DNA from: Acidobacteriota bacterium
GTDB taxonomy: Bacteria; Acidobacteriota; Polarisedimenticolia; JACPZX01
Length of the DNA: 37,800 nt
NCBI GenBank assembly: GCA_016195325.1
Contig: JACPZX010000069.1
Span: forward strand, 1 to 37,800
Reading direction: 5' to 3'
The notes under the pieces are model-generated. The model searched no databases, had not been told where the DNA came from, and saw only the letters and a program-made list of their open reading frames with translations. The first letter of the stretch is position 1; every line of letters begins with the position of its first letter. The position numbers and the translations under genes are program-made. Below, one piece after another: positions 24,472 through 32,837 of this stretch.

Positions 24472-25620
24472 TCACCGGGGGACCACCGTGTCCCCCTCCT
24501 TGAGCCCCTCGGTGATCTCCGTCTTCACGCCGTTGCTGATGCCGGTCTTCACCGGCACCTTCTTCTTCCCCGCCTCGGTGCCGGGGTCGGGGATCTCGAC
24601 CGACGTCGCGCCACCCTCGTCGTAGATGATCGACGCCTCCGCGATGACGAGGGTCTTCTGGTGCTCCTCGAGGATGATCTCGGCGTTCGCCGTCATGCCG
24701 GTCTTCAGCTTCTCGGTGTCGTTGTCGATGACGACCTCGACCTCGAACGACGTGACGTTGTCCTGCTCCTTGCCGAGGGGGGAGATCTTGTTCACGGATC
24801 CCTTGAACTTCTCGTCGCGGAAGGTCTCGACGCCGATGCGGGCGGGCATCCCCACCTTGATCTTGCCGACGTCGCTCTCGGGGACCCTCCCCTTCACGTG
24901 CATCTTCCGCACGTCGGCGATCGTCATGATGAGCGTCCCGCCCGAGGCGGCCGAGATGACCGAGGCGACGGCGTTGCCCACCTCGACGTCCCGGCTCAGC
25001 ACGATGCCGTCGATCGGCGAGACGATGGTGGAGTTCCTGAGCTCCTCGTCTGCGCTGTCGAGCGCGGCCTGGGCCTTGATCTCCTGCGCCCGGGCGACGG
25101 CAAGGTTCGATCGGGCCGACTGGAACCGGTTGCTCGCGAGGCGGAAGTCCTTCTCGCTGGCGTCGAGGTCGGCGCGCGAGAGGAGCTTCTGGGAGAAGAG
25201 CTCCTGCTTCCGGTCGAAGTCCTTCTTCGTGAACTCGTACTCGGTCGGCTCCGCGTCGATTCTGGCCTTCTCGAGCTCGGCCGTCGCCGCCTCGAGCGAT
25301 CCGCGCGCCTCGCGCACGCGGGCGGCGAGGATCGACTTGTCCAGCTCGGCGACGATCTGGCCCGCCTTCACGGAGTCGGCCTGATCCACGAGGAGCTTCT
25401 CGACGACTCCGCTCGCCCTCGACTTCAGCTCGACCTTCGAGAAGGGCTCGATCTTGCCGGTGGCGAGGACGACGCGGGCGAGATCCTCGCGCCCGACCTT
25501 CGCCGTCTTCGGACCCTGCGGTCCCGCCCCCTTGTCCTTCGACCAAACGAAATAGGCGCTGACCGCGCCCACGAGGAGAACCGCCGCCACGACGACCACG
25601 GGCTTCTTGACGCGTTTCAT
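24472..25620 (-). CDS. Periplasmic adaptor subunit (MacA/HlyD family)
   Basis: 382 residues. One N-terminal anchor helix (residues 5-25, VVVVAAVLLVGAVSAYFVW). Then a barrel-sandwich half (GKIEPFSKVELKSRASGVVE), a coiled-coil hairpin (about 80-185, with LDASEKDFRLASNRFQSAR), the second lipoyl-like half (NSTIVSPIDGIVLSRDVEVG), a beta-barrel and a membrane-proximal domain. This is the standard adaptor that links an inner-membrane pump to a TolC-like channel or handles lipids. GGGAG sits about 8 bases before ATG 25620. It heads a three-gene operon with two permeases; the expected LolD/MacB ATPase is missing from the window. Confidence 0.92.
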   Translation of the reverse strand: MKRVKKPVVVVAAVLLVGAVSAYFVWSKDKGAGPQGPKTAKVGREDLARVVLATGKIEPFSKVELKSRASGVVEKLLVDQADSVKAGQIVAELDKSILAARVREARGSLEAATAELEKARIDAEPTEYEFTKKDFDRKQELFSQKLLSRADLDASEKDFRLASNRFQSARSNLAVARAQEIKAQAALDSADEELRNSTIVSPIDGIVLSRDVEVGNAVASVISAASGGTLIMTIADVRKMHVKGRVPESDVGKIKVGMPARIGVETFRDEKFKGSVNKISPLGKEQDNVTSFEVEVVIDNDTEKLKTGMTANAEIILEEHQKTLVIAEASIIYDEGGATSVEIPDPGTEAGKKKVPVKTGISNGVKTEITEGLKEGDTVVPR

Positions 25621-25724
25621 GGTGATGACTCCCCACGCCTCCCGGCGAGATGCGGGACGGCCGACTCCCTTTGGATGCCCGTGACCCCTGCTTACGTTTA
25701 GATGCGGGCGGGGTTTAATTCGAC

Positions 25725-26636
25725 TCAGTCCTCGAAGAGAAATCCGCGGATCGCCTGGGCGAACCCCTCCGCCTCCTCCTGATAGAGGAAGTGGCCGCTC
25801 CTCTCGAAGACGACCAGCCGGGAGTTGGGCATCAGGCCGTTCATCTCGGCCGCCCGCGCGGGGGTGCAGGCGAAGTCATGGCGCCCGGCGAGGATGAGGG
25901 TGGGGACGCGGAGCGCCTTGAGACCCTCCCGGGTGTCGAAGGCGGGGGCGTCGAGCGTCGCGAAGGTGGCCTGGGGGACGGGGTTGATGCGGAGGGCGTC
26001 CAGCATCCTGAGCGTTTCTTCTCTGAAGGGCTCCCACCGGTAGAAGTAGAAGGGGGCGATCTTCTTGAACCGGGCGCGCGCGTCGTCGTCGCTCGTCGCC
26101 CGCCCGCCCCCGAAGAGCTCGGCCGACGCCTCGGGGTACCAGGCCTCCCCCGAGCGCTCCTTCGCGCGCGCGCCGACCTCGGCCGACCAGGGGTCCCCGG
26201 CCGAAGCCACGGTGGCGCAGAGGATGAGCTTCCGCAGGCTCGCCTGGTGCCGGATCGCGTAGAGCTGGGCGACCATGCCGCCGTGAGAGTGGCCCATCAG
26301 CGCCACCCGGGTCAGCCCCAGGTGCTCCCTCAGCGCGTCGAGGTCGTCGACCATCCGATCCATCCGGTAGCTCTCGACCCCTTCGGGGCGTGACGAGTCC
26401 CCGGATCCGCGCGGATCGACGTACACGACCGTCGCGAACTTCTCGACGAGGGGAAGCCTCAGGTACTTCCACTCGAAGCCGGGCCCCCCGGGCTGCACGA
26501 TCAGCACCGGCCCCGACCCCTCGACGTGGTAGTGGAGATCGATCCCGTTGACGTGAGCCATCGCGTCCCCTCCGGGGATCTTCGGCGCGCACGCGGCGAG
26601 CGCGAGGAGCGGGACGAGGACCGTGCACGCGCGCAT
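25725..26636 (-). CDS. Alpha/beta hydrolase, probable lipoprotein (proline iminopeptidase-like)
   Basis: 303 residues. The N-terminus MRACTVLVPLLALAAC ends in a lipobox (L-A-A-C16), so it should be lipid-anchored. The fold shows the oxyanion turn QPGGPGFEW, YVDPRGSGDSSRP, the nucleophile elbow GHSHGG (Ser117), AGRHDFACTP (acid region) and SGHFLYQEEAE (catalytic His). The wording resembles proline iminopeptidases and related S33 hydrolases; epoxide hydrolase or esterase activity is also possible. The frame is open far upstream by chance, but ATG 26636 gives the signal sequence. It is divergent from the TPR gene, with only 57 bases between starts. Confidence 0.88.
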   Translation of the reverse strand: MRACTVLVPLLALAACAPKIPGGDAMAHVNGIDLHYHVEGSGPVLIVQPGGPGFEWKYLRLPLVEKFATVVYVDPRGSGDSSRPEGVESYRMDRMVDDLDALREHLGLTRVALMGHSHGGMVAQLYAIRHQASLRKLILCATVASAGDPWSAEVGARAKERSGEAWYPEASAELFGGGRATSDDDARARFKKIAPFYFYRWEPFREETLRMLDALRINPVPQATFATLDAPAFDTREGLKALRVPTLILAGRHDFACTPARAAEMNGLMPNSRLVVFERSGHFLYQEEAEGFAQAIRGFLFED

Positions 26637-26645
26637 GTCGCGAGA

Positions 26646-26675
26646 TTGACACAAGATCCGCACGATTCCTATACT
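26646..26675 (+). promoter_or_regulatory. Sigma-70 promoter of the TPR gene
   Basis: TTGACA (26646-26651), 18 bases, then TATACT (26670-26675): an almost perfect housekeeping promoter, rare in this GC-rich window. Transcription should start near 26682, giving a leader of only about 12 bases before ATG 26694 with no Shine-Dalgarno. A TATAGG on the opposite strand overlaps it and may serve the divergent hydrolase gene. Confidence 0.75.
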
Positions 26676-26693
26676 CGATTTCGGAACCATTTC

Positions 26694-27170
26694 ATGGACA
26701 AACGCGATCGCGCGCTCGACCTCTTCCAGGAGGCGTACGAGCAGCAGATGAACGGAGATCTCGAGCGGGCGATCTCGCTCTACAAGCGATCGCTCGCCGT
26801 TCTCCCCACCGCCGAGGCATACACTTTTCTCGGCTGGACCTACGCCTTCCAGAAACGGTTCGACGACGCCATCCGCGAGTGCGAGAAGGCGATCGTCGCC
26901 GACCCCGAGTTCGGCAACCCTTTGAACGACATCGGCGCGTACCTCATCGAGGCCGGCCGCTTCGACGAGGCGATCCCGTACCTGAAGCGCGCGCTCGCGG
27001 CCCCGCGCTACGAGGCCTACCACTATCCGCACTACAACCTCGGCCGCGTCTTCGAGAAGAAGGGGCTCTGGCTCGAGGCGATGCACGAGTACTGCGAGGC
27101 GCTGAGGATAGACCCCGAGTACAACGTCGCCCAGATCGCCCTCGCCCGCCTCCAGGCGATGCTCAACTGA
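26694..27170 (+). CDS. Tetratricopeptide repeat protein
   Basis: 158 residues made of about four TPR units: DLFQEAYEQQMNGDLERAIS, AYTFLGWTYAFQKRFDDAI, PLNDIGAYLIEAGRFDEAI and HYNLGRVFEKKGLWLEAMHE, each with the W/G/A pattern of TPR helices. No signal peptide; a cytoplasmic protein-interaction scaffold. ATG 26694 lies about 12 bases after the predicted transcription start, so translation probably begins on a nearly leaderless mRNA. The downstream oxidoreductase follows by 13 bases and is likely on the same transcript. Confidence 0.9.
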   Translation: MDKRDRALDLFQEAYEQQMNGDLERAISLYKRSLAVLPTAEAYTFLGWTYAFQKRFDDAIRECEKAIVADPEFGNPLNDIGAYLIEAGRFDEAIPYLKRALAAPRYEAYHYPHYNLGRVFEKKGLWLEAMHEYCEALRIDPEYNVAQIALARLQAMLN

Positions 27171-27183
27171 CCGCCTCTCATCG

Positions 27184-28215
27184 ATGAAGAGACCCCGCGA
27201 GATCCGCGTCGTCCAGTACGGCCTCGGCATGATCGGGGCCGCCTGCGCGCGCGCCGTGCTCGAATCCGAGGGGCTCACTCTCGTGGGCGCCGTCGACGTC
27301 GACCCGGCCAAGGCCGGGCGCGCGCTCTTCGAGCTGCTCGGGAGCGGATCGCGGGTGCGTCCTCCGCGGTCGCTCCGGGTGTCGCCGTCGCTCGCGGCGG
27401 CCCTCGCGCGGAGCGGCGGCGCCGACGTCGCGCTCCACACCACGCAGTCGTCTTTCGCGAAGGTCTTCCCGCAGGTGATGGAGTGCGTCCGGGCCGGCCT
27501 CCCCGTGGTCTCCTCGACCGAGGAGCTCGCGCTTCCTTTCGCCGCGGACGCGACGCTCGCCGGCAGGCTCGACCTCCTCGCCCGAAGGAAGAAGGTCGCC
27601 GTCCTCGGCACGGGGGTGAACCCGGGGTTCGTCATGGACATCCTCCCGATCGTCGCCTCCGCGGCCAGCCGCAACGTCAGGGGCGTCCGGATCGAGCGCG
27701 TCCTCGACGCGGGGACGCGGCGGGCGTCGTTCCAGAAGAAGGTGGGGGTCGGGATGGCGCCCGCCGAGGCGACGCGGCGCCTCGCGGCCGGAGGGTTCGG
27801 CCACATCGGGCTCCGGGAGTCGGCTCTCCTCGTGGCCACCGGATGCGATCTGCACGTGGACGAGATCCGCGAGGAGTCCCACCCGGTGATCGCGACGAGG
27901 ACGCTCGCCTCCGCCTTCGGCCCGGTGAGGAAAGGGCAGGTCGCCGGCCTCCATCAGAGCCTCAGCGGCCGGCGCGCCGGTCGCGAGATCCTGCGCCTCG
28001 ACGTCGTCATGGCCCTCGGCGTCAGAGAGTCCCACGACGCGGCCACGATCGACGCCGATCCTCCCGTGCGGATGCTCCTGATTGGAGGGCTGCCGGGGGA
28101 CACCGCCACGATCGCGGCGCTCCTCAACGCCATCCCCCGCGTGGTGGCGGCGCCGCCGGGACTCCACACCGCGCTCGACCTCCCGGTGCCGAGGCCTTCG
28201 AACCGGACGCGCTAA
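27184..28215 (+). CDS. 2,4-diaminopentanoate dehydrogenase/dihydrodipicolinate reductase-like oxidoreductase
   Basis: 343 residues. The Rossmann N-terminus (IRVVQYGLGMIGAACARAVL with G-x-G-x-x-G) binds NAD(P). VDVDPAKAGR follows, then VALHTTQSSFAKVFPQV and VVSSTEELALPF. VAVLGTGVNPGFVMDILPIV is the GTGVNPGF signature of the diaminopentanoate dehydrogenase-like group, which acts on amino acids such as ornithine-derived 2,4-diaminopentanoate. Substrate here is unproven, and no ornithine pathway genes are nearby. ATG 27184 is close behind the TPR stop. Its TAA overlaps the TAG of the convergent RNB gene. Confidence 0.88.
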   Translation: MKRPREIRVVQYGLGMIGAACARAVLESEGLTLVGAVDVDPAKAGRALFELLGSGSRVRPPRSLRVSPSLAAALARSGGADVALHTTQSSFAKVFPQVMECVRAGLPVVSSTEELALPFAADATLAGRLDLLARRKKVAVLGTGVNPGFVMDILPIVASAASRNVRGVRIERVLDAGTRRASFQKKVGVGMAPAEATRRLAAGGFGHIGLRESALLVATGCDLHVDEIREESHPVIATRTLASAFGPVRKGQVAGLHQSLSGRRAGREILRLDVVMALGVRESHDAATIDADPPVRMLLIGGLPGDTATIAALLNAIPRVVAAPPGLHTALDLPVPRPSNRTR

Positions 28216-30206
28216 ACCTCGCGCACCTTCAGAATTCCCTCGCGCGGTCGCACCGAGTCGATGACGAGCTTCACCCTCGTCCCCGCCCTGTGGTCGGGCC
28301 TCGGCGCGAGCGTGACGACCCTGAGCGTCTCGACCAGCTCGATCTCCGTCTTCCGGGTCTCCACGGCGACGATGACCCCCTCGACCGTCTCGCCGATCCT
28401 TCCCGCAAGGTACTTGAGGATCCAGTACTCGTCGGACGAGTTCTCGGCGCGGCGCGCGGCGCGCTCGGCCTCGTCGGTCGTCGCGGCGATGCGCGCGAGC
28501 GCCTCGGCGTCGTAGGGCAGCGGGCGCCCCGCAAGCTGAGCCTCGATCTGGCGCTGCACGGCGAGATCCTGGAACCTCCGGATCGGCGACGTCGCCTGGA
28601 GATACGCCTCGAGGCCGAGACCGAAGTGGAGGGCCGGCGACAGGCAGACCTCCCCACGCCGCATCGATCGGCGGAGGGCGCGGACGGCGACGGGATCGTA
28701 CTCCCCCTCCGGGATCGGGGGGAGGCGGACCTCGGGAGGGGGCTGGCGCCGGTAGATGGCCGGGATCCCGCGATCGCGGCAGTGCTCGGCGGCCAGGCGG
28801 TTCGCGAGGATCATCATCTCGGCGACGAGCCGCCGCGACGGGCCGCGCTCGTCGAGGCGCGTCACCTCGACCCGCCCCCCTTCCTTCACCTTGACGACGA
28901 TCTCGGGGGCGCGGATGACGACCGCGCCGGCTGCGACCCGCTCCCGCTCGAGGCGATCGGCCAGGAGATGGAGCGCCCGGAGCGGCCCCGAGAGGAGGGC
29001 GGCGTCCGCCTCCTCGTAGCTCATGCGGCGCGCAGACCTCACGATCGAGGGGACGATCTCGTGGCGGAGGAGCCGCCCCTCCTCGTCGAAGGTCGCGAAA
29101 AAGGTCAGCGCCGGCCGGATGGCCCCGGGGTTCAGGCTCGCCGCCTCCTCCGAGATCGCCTTCGGGATCATCGCGAGGCGCCGCCCCGGGAAGTAATAGG
29201 TCGCGGCACGCCTCAGGGCCTCCTCGTCCACGATGTCGCCGGGGAGGATGAAGGCCGACGGCGCGGCGATGTGGATGCCGACCGTCCCGGAGTCTCCGGC
29301 CCCTCCCTCCCACGAGAGGGCGTCGTCGATCTCCAGAGTCTCGGGATCGTCGATCGTGACGCACGGGAGGCCTGTCAGGTCGCGGCGCCCCGAGACGGCC
29401 CGCGTCGCTGCGACGGACGCCGCCGCCTCCACCTCGGCGGGGAAGGCGGTGCGAAGGCCGAATCGGTGGATGTCGAGGTTTTCGTCGGTGTCGAAGACGC
29501 CGAGGCGCACGAGGAGATCGAAGGCGCCGGCCGGCGTCGCGTGCGAGGCGGAGTCGAGTTCCACGGCGAGGGCGACCGCCTCCTTCCGATCCGGCGCCTC
29601 GTCGGCGAGGACCGCGAGATCGACGAGCTTGCGGAGGAAGAGCGCGTCGGCGGGGCCGGGGGCGAACCGCGGCGCGTCCTTCCCGGCGCGAAGGGCCTCG
29701 CGCGCGCGATCGATGAAGTCGGCGCGCCGCCTCTCCTTCTCGGCGAGCGCGCGCTGGCGGTTCAGCGAGTCGTCGACCTCCTCGCGGCTCCGCGCCTCCC
29801 ACTTCTCCCCTTTCCTCTCGAACCAGGTCTTCTCCGCGGACAGGCGCCTCAGGACCGCCGACGCGTTGGCCGGCGCCGCCTCACCGAGCGCGAGCCCCGC
29901 GAGATCCGCGGTGGAGTGACGCCCCCCTTCGTCCACGAGGAGATCCCACAGGGAGGGGACGTCGATCGCTTCGGCCCGTGACCGGGCGTCCGCGCCATGG
30001 CGAGCCGCCGCCTGCAGCGCCAGCCGGGGCTCGACGGGGGCGCCCCGCGCCGCCACGTGGACGACGCGGGAGGCGGGAATCCGGATCTCGCCCCCCGTCT
30101 CGAGCGCGATCTTCAGACGCCCCTTCTCCTCGGAGAGGATGACGGCGGTGACGACGTCGCCCGCCTCGAAGATGTCGATGAGATCGCCGGGGCGCGCGTC
30201 GCTCAA
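28212..30206 (-). CDS. RNB-domain 3'-5' exoribonuclease (RNase II/RNR1-like)
   Basis: About 664 residues. The N-terminal part has a small beta domain (DIFEAGDVVTAVILSEEKGR) and a helical region (about 60-200). The RNB catalytic core starts near residue 270 with TIDDPETLEIDDALS, containing the metal-binding aspartates, then GIHIAAPSAFI, YYFPGRRLAMIP, RLVAEMMILANRLAAEHC and YLQATSPIRRFQDLAVQRQI. An S1-like OB fold ends the protein (GRIGETVEGVIVAVETRKTE). This order resembles cyanobacterial and plastid RNB enzymes. TTG 30206 overlaps the VWA stop (TTGA) with GAGGAG just upstream, so the two are translationally coupled. Degrades single-stranded RNA processively. Confidence 0.93.
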   Translation of the reverse strand: MSDARPGDLIDIFEAGDVVTAVILSEEKGRLKIALETGGEIRIPASRVVHVAARGAPVEPRLALQAAARHGADARSRAEAIDVPSLWDLLVDEGGRHSTADLAGLALGEAAPANASAVLRRLSAEKTWFERKGEKWEARSREEVDDSLNRQRALAEKERRRADFIDRAREALRAGKDAPRFAPGPADALFLRKLVDLAVLADEAPDRKEAVALAVELDSASHATPAGAFDLLVRLGVFDTDENLDIHRFGLRTAFPAEVEAAASVAATRAVSGRRDLTGLPCVTIDDPETLEIDDALSWEGGAGDSGTVGIHIAAPSAFILPGDIVDEEALRRAATYYFPGRRLAMIPKAISEEAASLNPGAIRPALTFFATFDEEGRLLRHEIVPSIVRSARRMSYEEADAALLSGPLRALHLLADRLERERVAAGAVVIRAPEIVVKVKEGGRVEVTRLDERGPSRRLVAEMMILANRLAAEHCRDRGIPAIYRRQPPPEVRLPPIPEGEYDPVAVRALRRSMRRGEVCLSPALHFGLGLEAYLQATSPIRRFQDLAVQRQIEAQLAGRPLPYDAEALARIAATTDEAERAARRAENSSDEYWILKYLAGRIGETVEGVIVAVETRKTEIELVETLRVVTLAPRPDHRAGTRVKLVIDSVRPREGILKVREV

Positions 30207-31495
30207 AGGCTCCTCAGGATCGCGCGCACGCCGTGCGTCAGCCCCTCGAGATCCCGCGCCTCGCACACGACGTCGCACGCAGGCTCGTAGACGCGCATGA
30301 CGGAATCCCCCGTGTTCCAGAGCGCGTGCGGCTCGGGATTCAGCCAGAGGACCCTGCGGCACCGGCCGGACAGCTCCTCGAACGCCCAGGCGAGCGGATC
30401 CCTGTGGTTGCTCCTCGCGTCGCCGAGCACCACGAGCACCGTCTCGCGCCCCGACGAGCGTCCGACGAATCCGAGGGCCTGATGGAAGGCGCGGCCGTAA
30501 TCGCTCGCCCCCTGGAGATCGATCCCCGGGAGAGTGGAGAGGAAGCTCCGGAAATCGAGGGCGCCCCCGCGGCGCCCCGCCCAGAGTCGGACCGCCGGCG
30601 TGGCGTCGGCGACGCGATCGACGAAGAGATGGACCTCCGTGCGCCCGAGGCGGGCGGCGAGGCCGCGGCAGATCAGAAGGAAGTAGCCGGCGGCTCGCGT
30701 GACGCTGTGCGAGACGTCGACGAGAAGCGCGACCCTCGGCCGCCTCGGGCGTCGCCGCTTCATCGGAAGGGAGAAGGGAACGCCTCCGTGCCCGAGGCTC
30801 TCGCGGATCATTTTCTTCACCCAGAGCCTCCCCCGCGGGCCCTCGGCGTATCGCCGCCCGCGCCGGAGGCGGATCTCCTCGATGATGGGCGGGATCTCAC
30901 GAGCCATCCGGGCCTCGTCCTCGGTGCCGACGAACCCGCGGAGCGGGATGCGGCGCGGGCTTGCGATAACGCCATGCACCCCGTCGTCCCTCCGCGCGTC
31001 GAGACGAAGCGAAGCGGAAGGGGACCTCTGGAGTACGAGTTTCGGAACCCGCCCGGAGGAGCGCGGGCCCGCCTCGAGGGGAATTTTTCCTCCCGAACGC
31101 GCCGACTCGTCCCGGCGTTTCCGGCCGGTCGGCCATCGCGTTCTCCGGCGCCGAGGGGGTTCGGCCTTCGGGGGGCCGACCGGGGGGGGTCCCCCTCCCG
31201 ACGACTCCCCGCGCCCCCTCGAGCCTGAGGGGTCCTCGCTCGGCTCGCCCGCCCGGGCGGCGCCGCGCGCGCGGAGGGGGCGAGGGGGTGCGAAATACCG
31301 GTCGAAGACCTCCTCGAACAGGGGGATTTCGTCCCTCCGCTTGCAGAGGGTCACCCGTAACGCCGCGCGCAGAGCGGATTTCGACTCGATCCCGATCGCG
31401 AGCGCGGCGCGGGCGGCGTCGATCCCTTCGGCCGTGGAAACCCGGACGCCCCGCGTCCTCAATTCGCGGATGAGGCCATCGACGAGACTTTTCAA
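30203..31495 (-). CDS. CoxE-like VWA domain protein (MoxR partner)
   Basis: 430 residues. The N-terminal helical part (LVDGLIRELRTRGVRVSTAE) is typical of CoxE/PF05762 proteins. A long low-complexity, Arg/Pro/Gly-rich linker (about 70-150) follows, and a VWA domain begins near residue 255. Its metal-ion-dependent adhesion site reads LLVDVSHSV (D-x-S-x-S), with GASDYGRAF and VLGDARSNHRDP completing it. MoxR ATPases act with such VWA proteins as chaperone-like remodelling pairs. TTG 31495 is preceded by AGGTAGG. The stop overlaps the RNB start, so this pair of proteins is made together. Confidence 0.9.
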   Translation of the reverse strand: MKSLVDGLIRELRTRGVRVSTAEGIDAARAALAIGIESKSALRAALRVTLCKRRDEIPLFEEVFDRYFAPPRPLRARGAARAGEPSEDPSGSRGRGESSGGGPPPVGPPKAEPPRRRRTRWPTGRKRRDESARSGGKIPLEAGPRSSGRVPKLVLQRSPSASLRLDARRDDGVHGVIASPRRIPLRGFVGTEDEARMAREIPPIIEEIRLRRGRRYAEGPRGRLWVKKMIRESLGHGGVPFSLPMKRRRPRRPRVALLVDVSHSVTRAAGYFLLICRGLAARLGRTEVHLFVDRVADATPAVRLWAGRRGGALDFRSFLSTLPGIDLQGASDYGRAFHQALGFVGRSSGRETVLVVLGDARSNHRDPLAWAFEELSGRCRRVLWLNPEPHALWNTGDSVMRVYEPACDVVCEARDLEGLTHGVRAILRSL

Positions 31496-31572
31496 TTCGG
31501 GGAACCTACCTTTGCCTCGGCTCGCGGGCGAATTTCTTTAAAAAAATCTCGCCCTATCCGTGCCGGCGAGCG

Positions 31573-31578
31573 TATAAT
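31573..31578 (+). promoter_or_regulatory. Consensus -10 box in an AT-rich intergenic patch
   Basis: TATAAT at 31573-31578 is a perfect -10 hexamer. The -35 region (around 31550-31555) is poor, but the patch from 31530 to 31582 is strikingly AT-rich for this genome (it includes TTTAAAAAAA). Transcription would start near 31585 and lead into the small secreted-protein gene at 31635. The opposite strand could also use this patch for the VWA gene. Confidence 0.5.
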
Positions 31579-31593
31579 TATCGCGCTACTGTG

Positions 31594-31616
31594 GGTTCGG
31601 TGCTTCCTGTCGAACC
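31594..31616. repeat. Inverted repeat in the leader of the small secreted-protein gene
   Basis: GGTTCG (31594-31599) and CGAACC (31611-31616) form a six-base inverted repeat with an 11-base spacer, just downstream of the TATAAT box. It could be an operator or a small hairpin in the 5' untranslated region. Short enough to be chance. Confidence 0.3.
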
Positions 31617-31634
31617 GAGTCGAAGGGTGCGGCG

Positions 31635-31913
31635 ATGAGATTCTCGCATATCCAGCGCAGGCTTCTCGCTGTGTCGCTTTGCGCCGCACTTCTCTTCCTC
31701 GTGTCGCCGGTTCTCACGACCGGAGGTGGCTGCGACGATCCGGGGGGCATCACCACATGCAGCAACAACAACCGGGCGCACAGCGGCCAGACCGGCCAGC
31801 CCCATTCCCCGACGCCCCACTCCCTGAGCCCCCGCACCCCCGTCGCCGGATCTCACGACGTTTCGGTGTGGCGGCGCCTGCTCTTGACCCTGATCATCCG
31901 CTTCATCGCGTGA
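31635..31913 (+). CDS. Small secreted or anchored protein, unknown
   Basis: 92 residues. A strong signal sequence (RRLLAVSLCAALLFLVSPVL, residues 8-27) is followed by a polar region with two cysteines (GGGCDDPGG and TTCSNNN) and many Ser, Pro, His and Asn. A hydrophobic, basic C-terminal helix (VWRRLLLTLIIRFIA) ends it. It is encoded opposite to the flanking minus-strand genes, inside the 442-base gap between MoxR and VWA. Base composition is less GC-rich than its neighbours. GAAGGG lies about 9 bases before ATG 31635, and a TATAAT box lies 57 bases upstream. No family recognised; the C-terminal helix and export signal suggest a membrane-active or envelope peptide. Confidence 0.5.
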   Translation: MRFSHIQRRLLAVSLCAALLFLVSPVLTTGGGCDDPGGITTCSNNNRAHSGQTGQPHSPTPHSLSPRTPVAGSHDVSVWRRLLLTLIIRFIA

Positions 31914-31937
31914 GCCCCGTCGGCCTTCGGCCGAATC

Positions 31938-32837
31938 TCAAACCCTGAACCGCGACGGATCCTCGAGGATCCTTTCCACGTCCTCCCGATTCTTGAGGAG
32001 CGCGCCGAGAGTCTGACGCAGCGCCTCCTTCGAGAGAGACGCGGCGCCGACGAGGGCGAGGGAAGCGGCCCAGTCGATCGTCTCGGCGATCCCCGGGGCC
32101 TTCCGAAGGTCCGCCTTCCGCAGCTTCGCAACGAACCGCACGATGCGCGCCGAAAGCTCTGCGTCGAGGCCGGGAACCCGCTTCTCGAGGATGCGCCTCT
32201 CGGCCTCGGCGTCGGGGTAGTCGATGAAGAGGTAGAGGCACCGGCGCCTCAGGGCATCCGAGAGCTCCCGGCTGTTGTTGCTCGTGAGGATCACGCGGGG
32301 CGGATTCTTCGATCGAATCGTGCCCAGCTCGGGGATGGACACCTGCCCGTCGGACAGGATCTCGAGCAGGAACGCCTCGAACTCCTCGTCCGAGCGATCG
32401 ACCTCGTCGATCAGGAGCACCGTGGGACGCTCGGAGGTGATCGCGGCGAGGAGCGGGCGCGGGAGGAGAAAGTCCCGCGAGAAGAACTCGTCGGCCTGTC
32501 CCCGGAGCACCGCCATCGCCCCGTGAAGGTCGCCGGAGTCGCGGAGGAGATCCCCCACCTTCTCGCGGACGAGCTGGGCGTAGAGCATCTGCTTGCCGTA
32601 CGACCACTCGTACAGCGCCTTCGACTCGTCGAGCCCTTCGTAGCACTGGAGGCGGATGAGAGGCGCGTCGTGGAACTTCGCCCAGAGCTTGCCGATCTCG
32701 GTCTTGCCGACGCCGGGAGGGCCTTCGAGGAGGAGGGGCTTGCCGAGCGACTCGGCGAGGAAGAGGCTCGTGGCGACGTCGGGGGAGCAGACGAAGCCCT
32801 CGCGATCGAAGGCCTCCTGAATCTCCCCGGAGGTCAC
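31938..32837 (-). CDS. MoxR family AAA+ ATPase
   Basis: 299 residues. Walker A is GPPGVGKT (39-46), Walker B is VLLIDEVD (about 141-148), and sensor 1 lies in VILTSNNSREL, followed by the arginine-rich ALRRRCLYLFIDYPD typical of MoxR. The C-terminal lid is ERRILEKRVPGLD onward. MoxR ATPases use ATP to remodel or insert cofactors into partner complexes, usually with a VWA protein, which is encoded next in this operon. GTG 32837 overlaps the helicase stop by four bases (GTGA), so synthesis is coupled to the RNA helicase. Confidence 0.93.
   Translation of the reverse strand: MTSGEIQEAFDREGFVCSPDVATSLFLAESLGKPLLLEGPPGVGKTEIGKLWAKFHDAPLIRLQCYEGLDESKALYEWSYGKQMLYAQLVREKVGDLLRDSGDLHGAMAVLRGQADEFFSRDFLLPRPLLAAITSERPTVLLIDEVDRSDEEFEAFLLEILSDGQVSIPELGTIRSKNPPRVILTSNNSRELSDALRRRCLYLFIDYPDAEAERRILEKRVPGLDAELSARIVRFVAKLRKADLRKAPGIAETIDWAASLALVGAASLSKEALRQTLGALLKNREDVERILEDPSRFRV

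Noticed and set aside
26637-27839. Upstream extension of the alpha/beta hydrolase frame to 27839
   Set aside because: Open by chance; it lies opposite the TPR and oxidoreductase genes, and ATG 26636 gives a proper lipoprotein signal.
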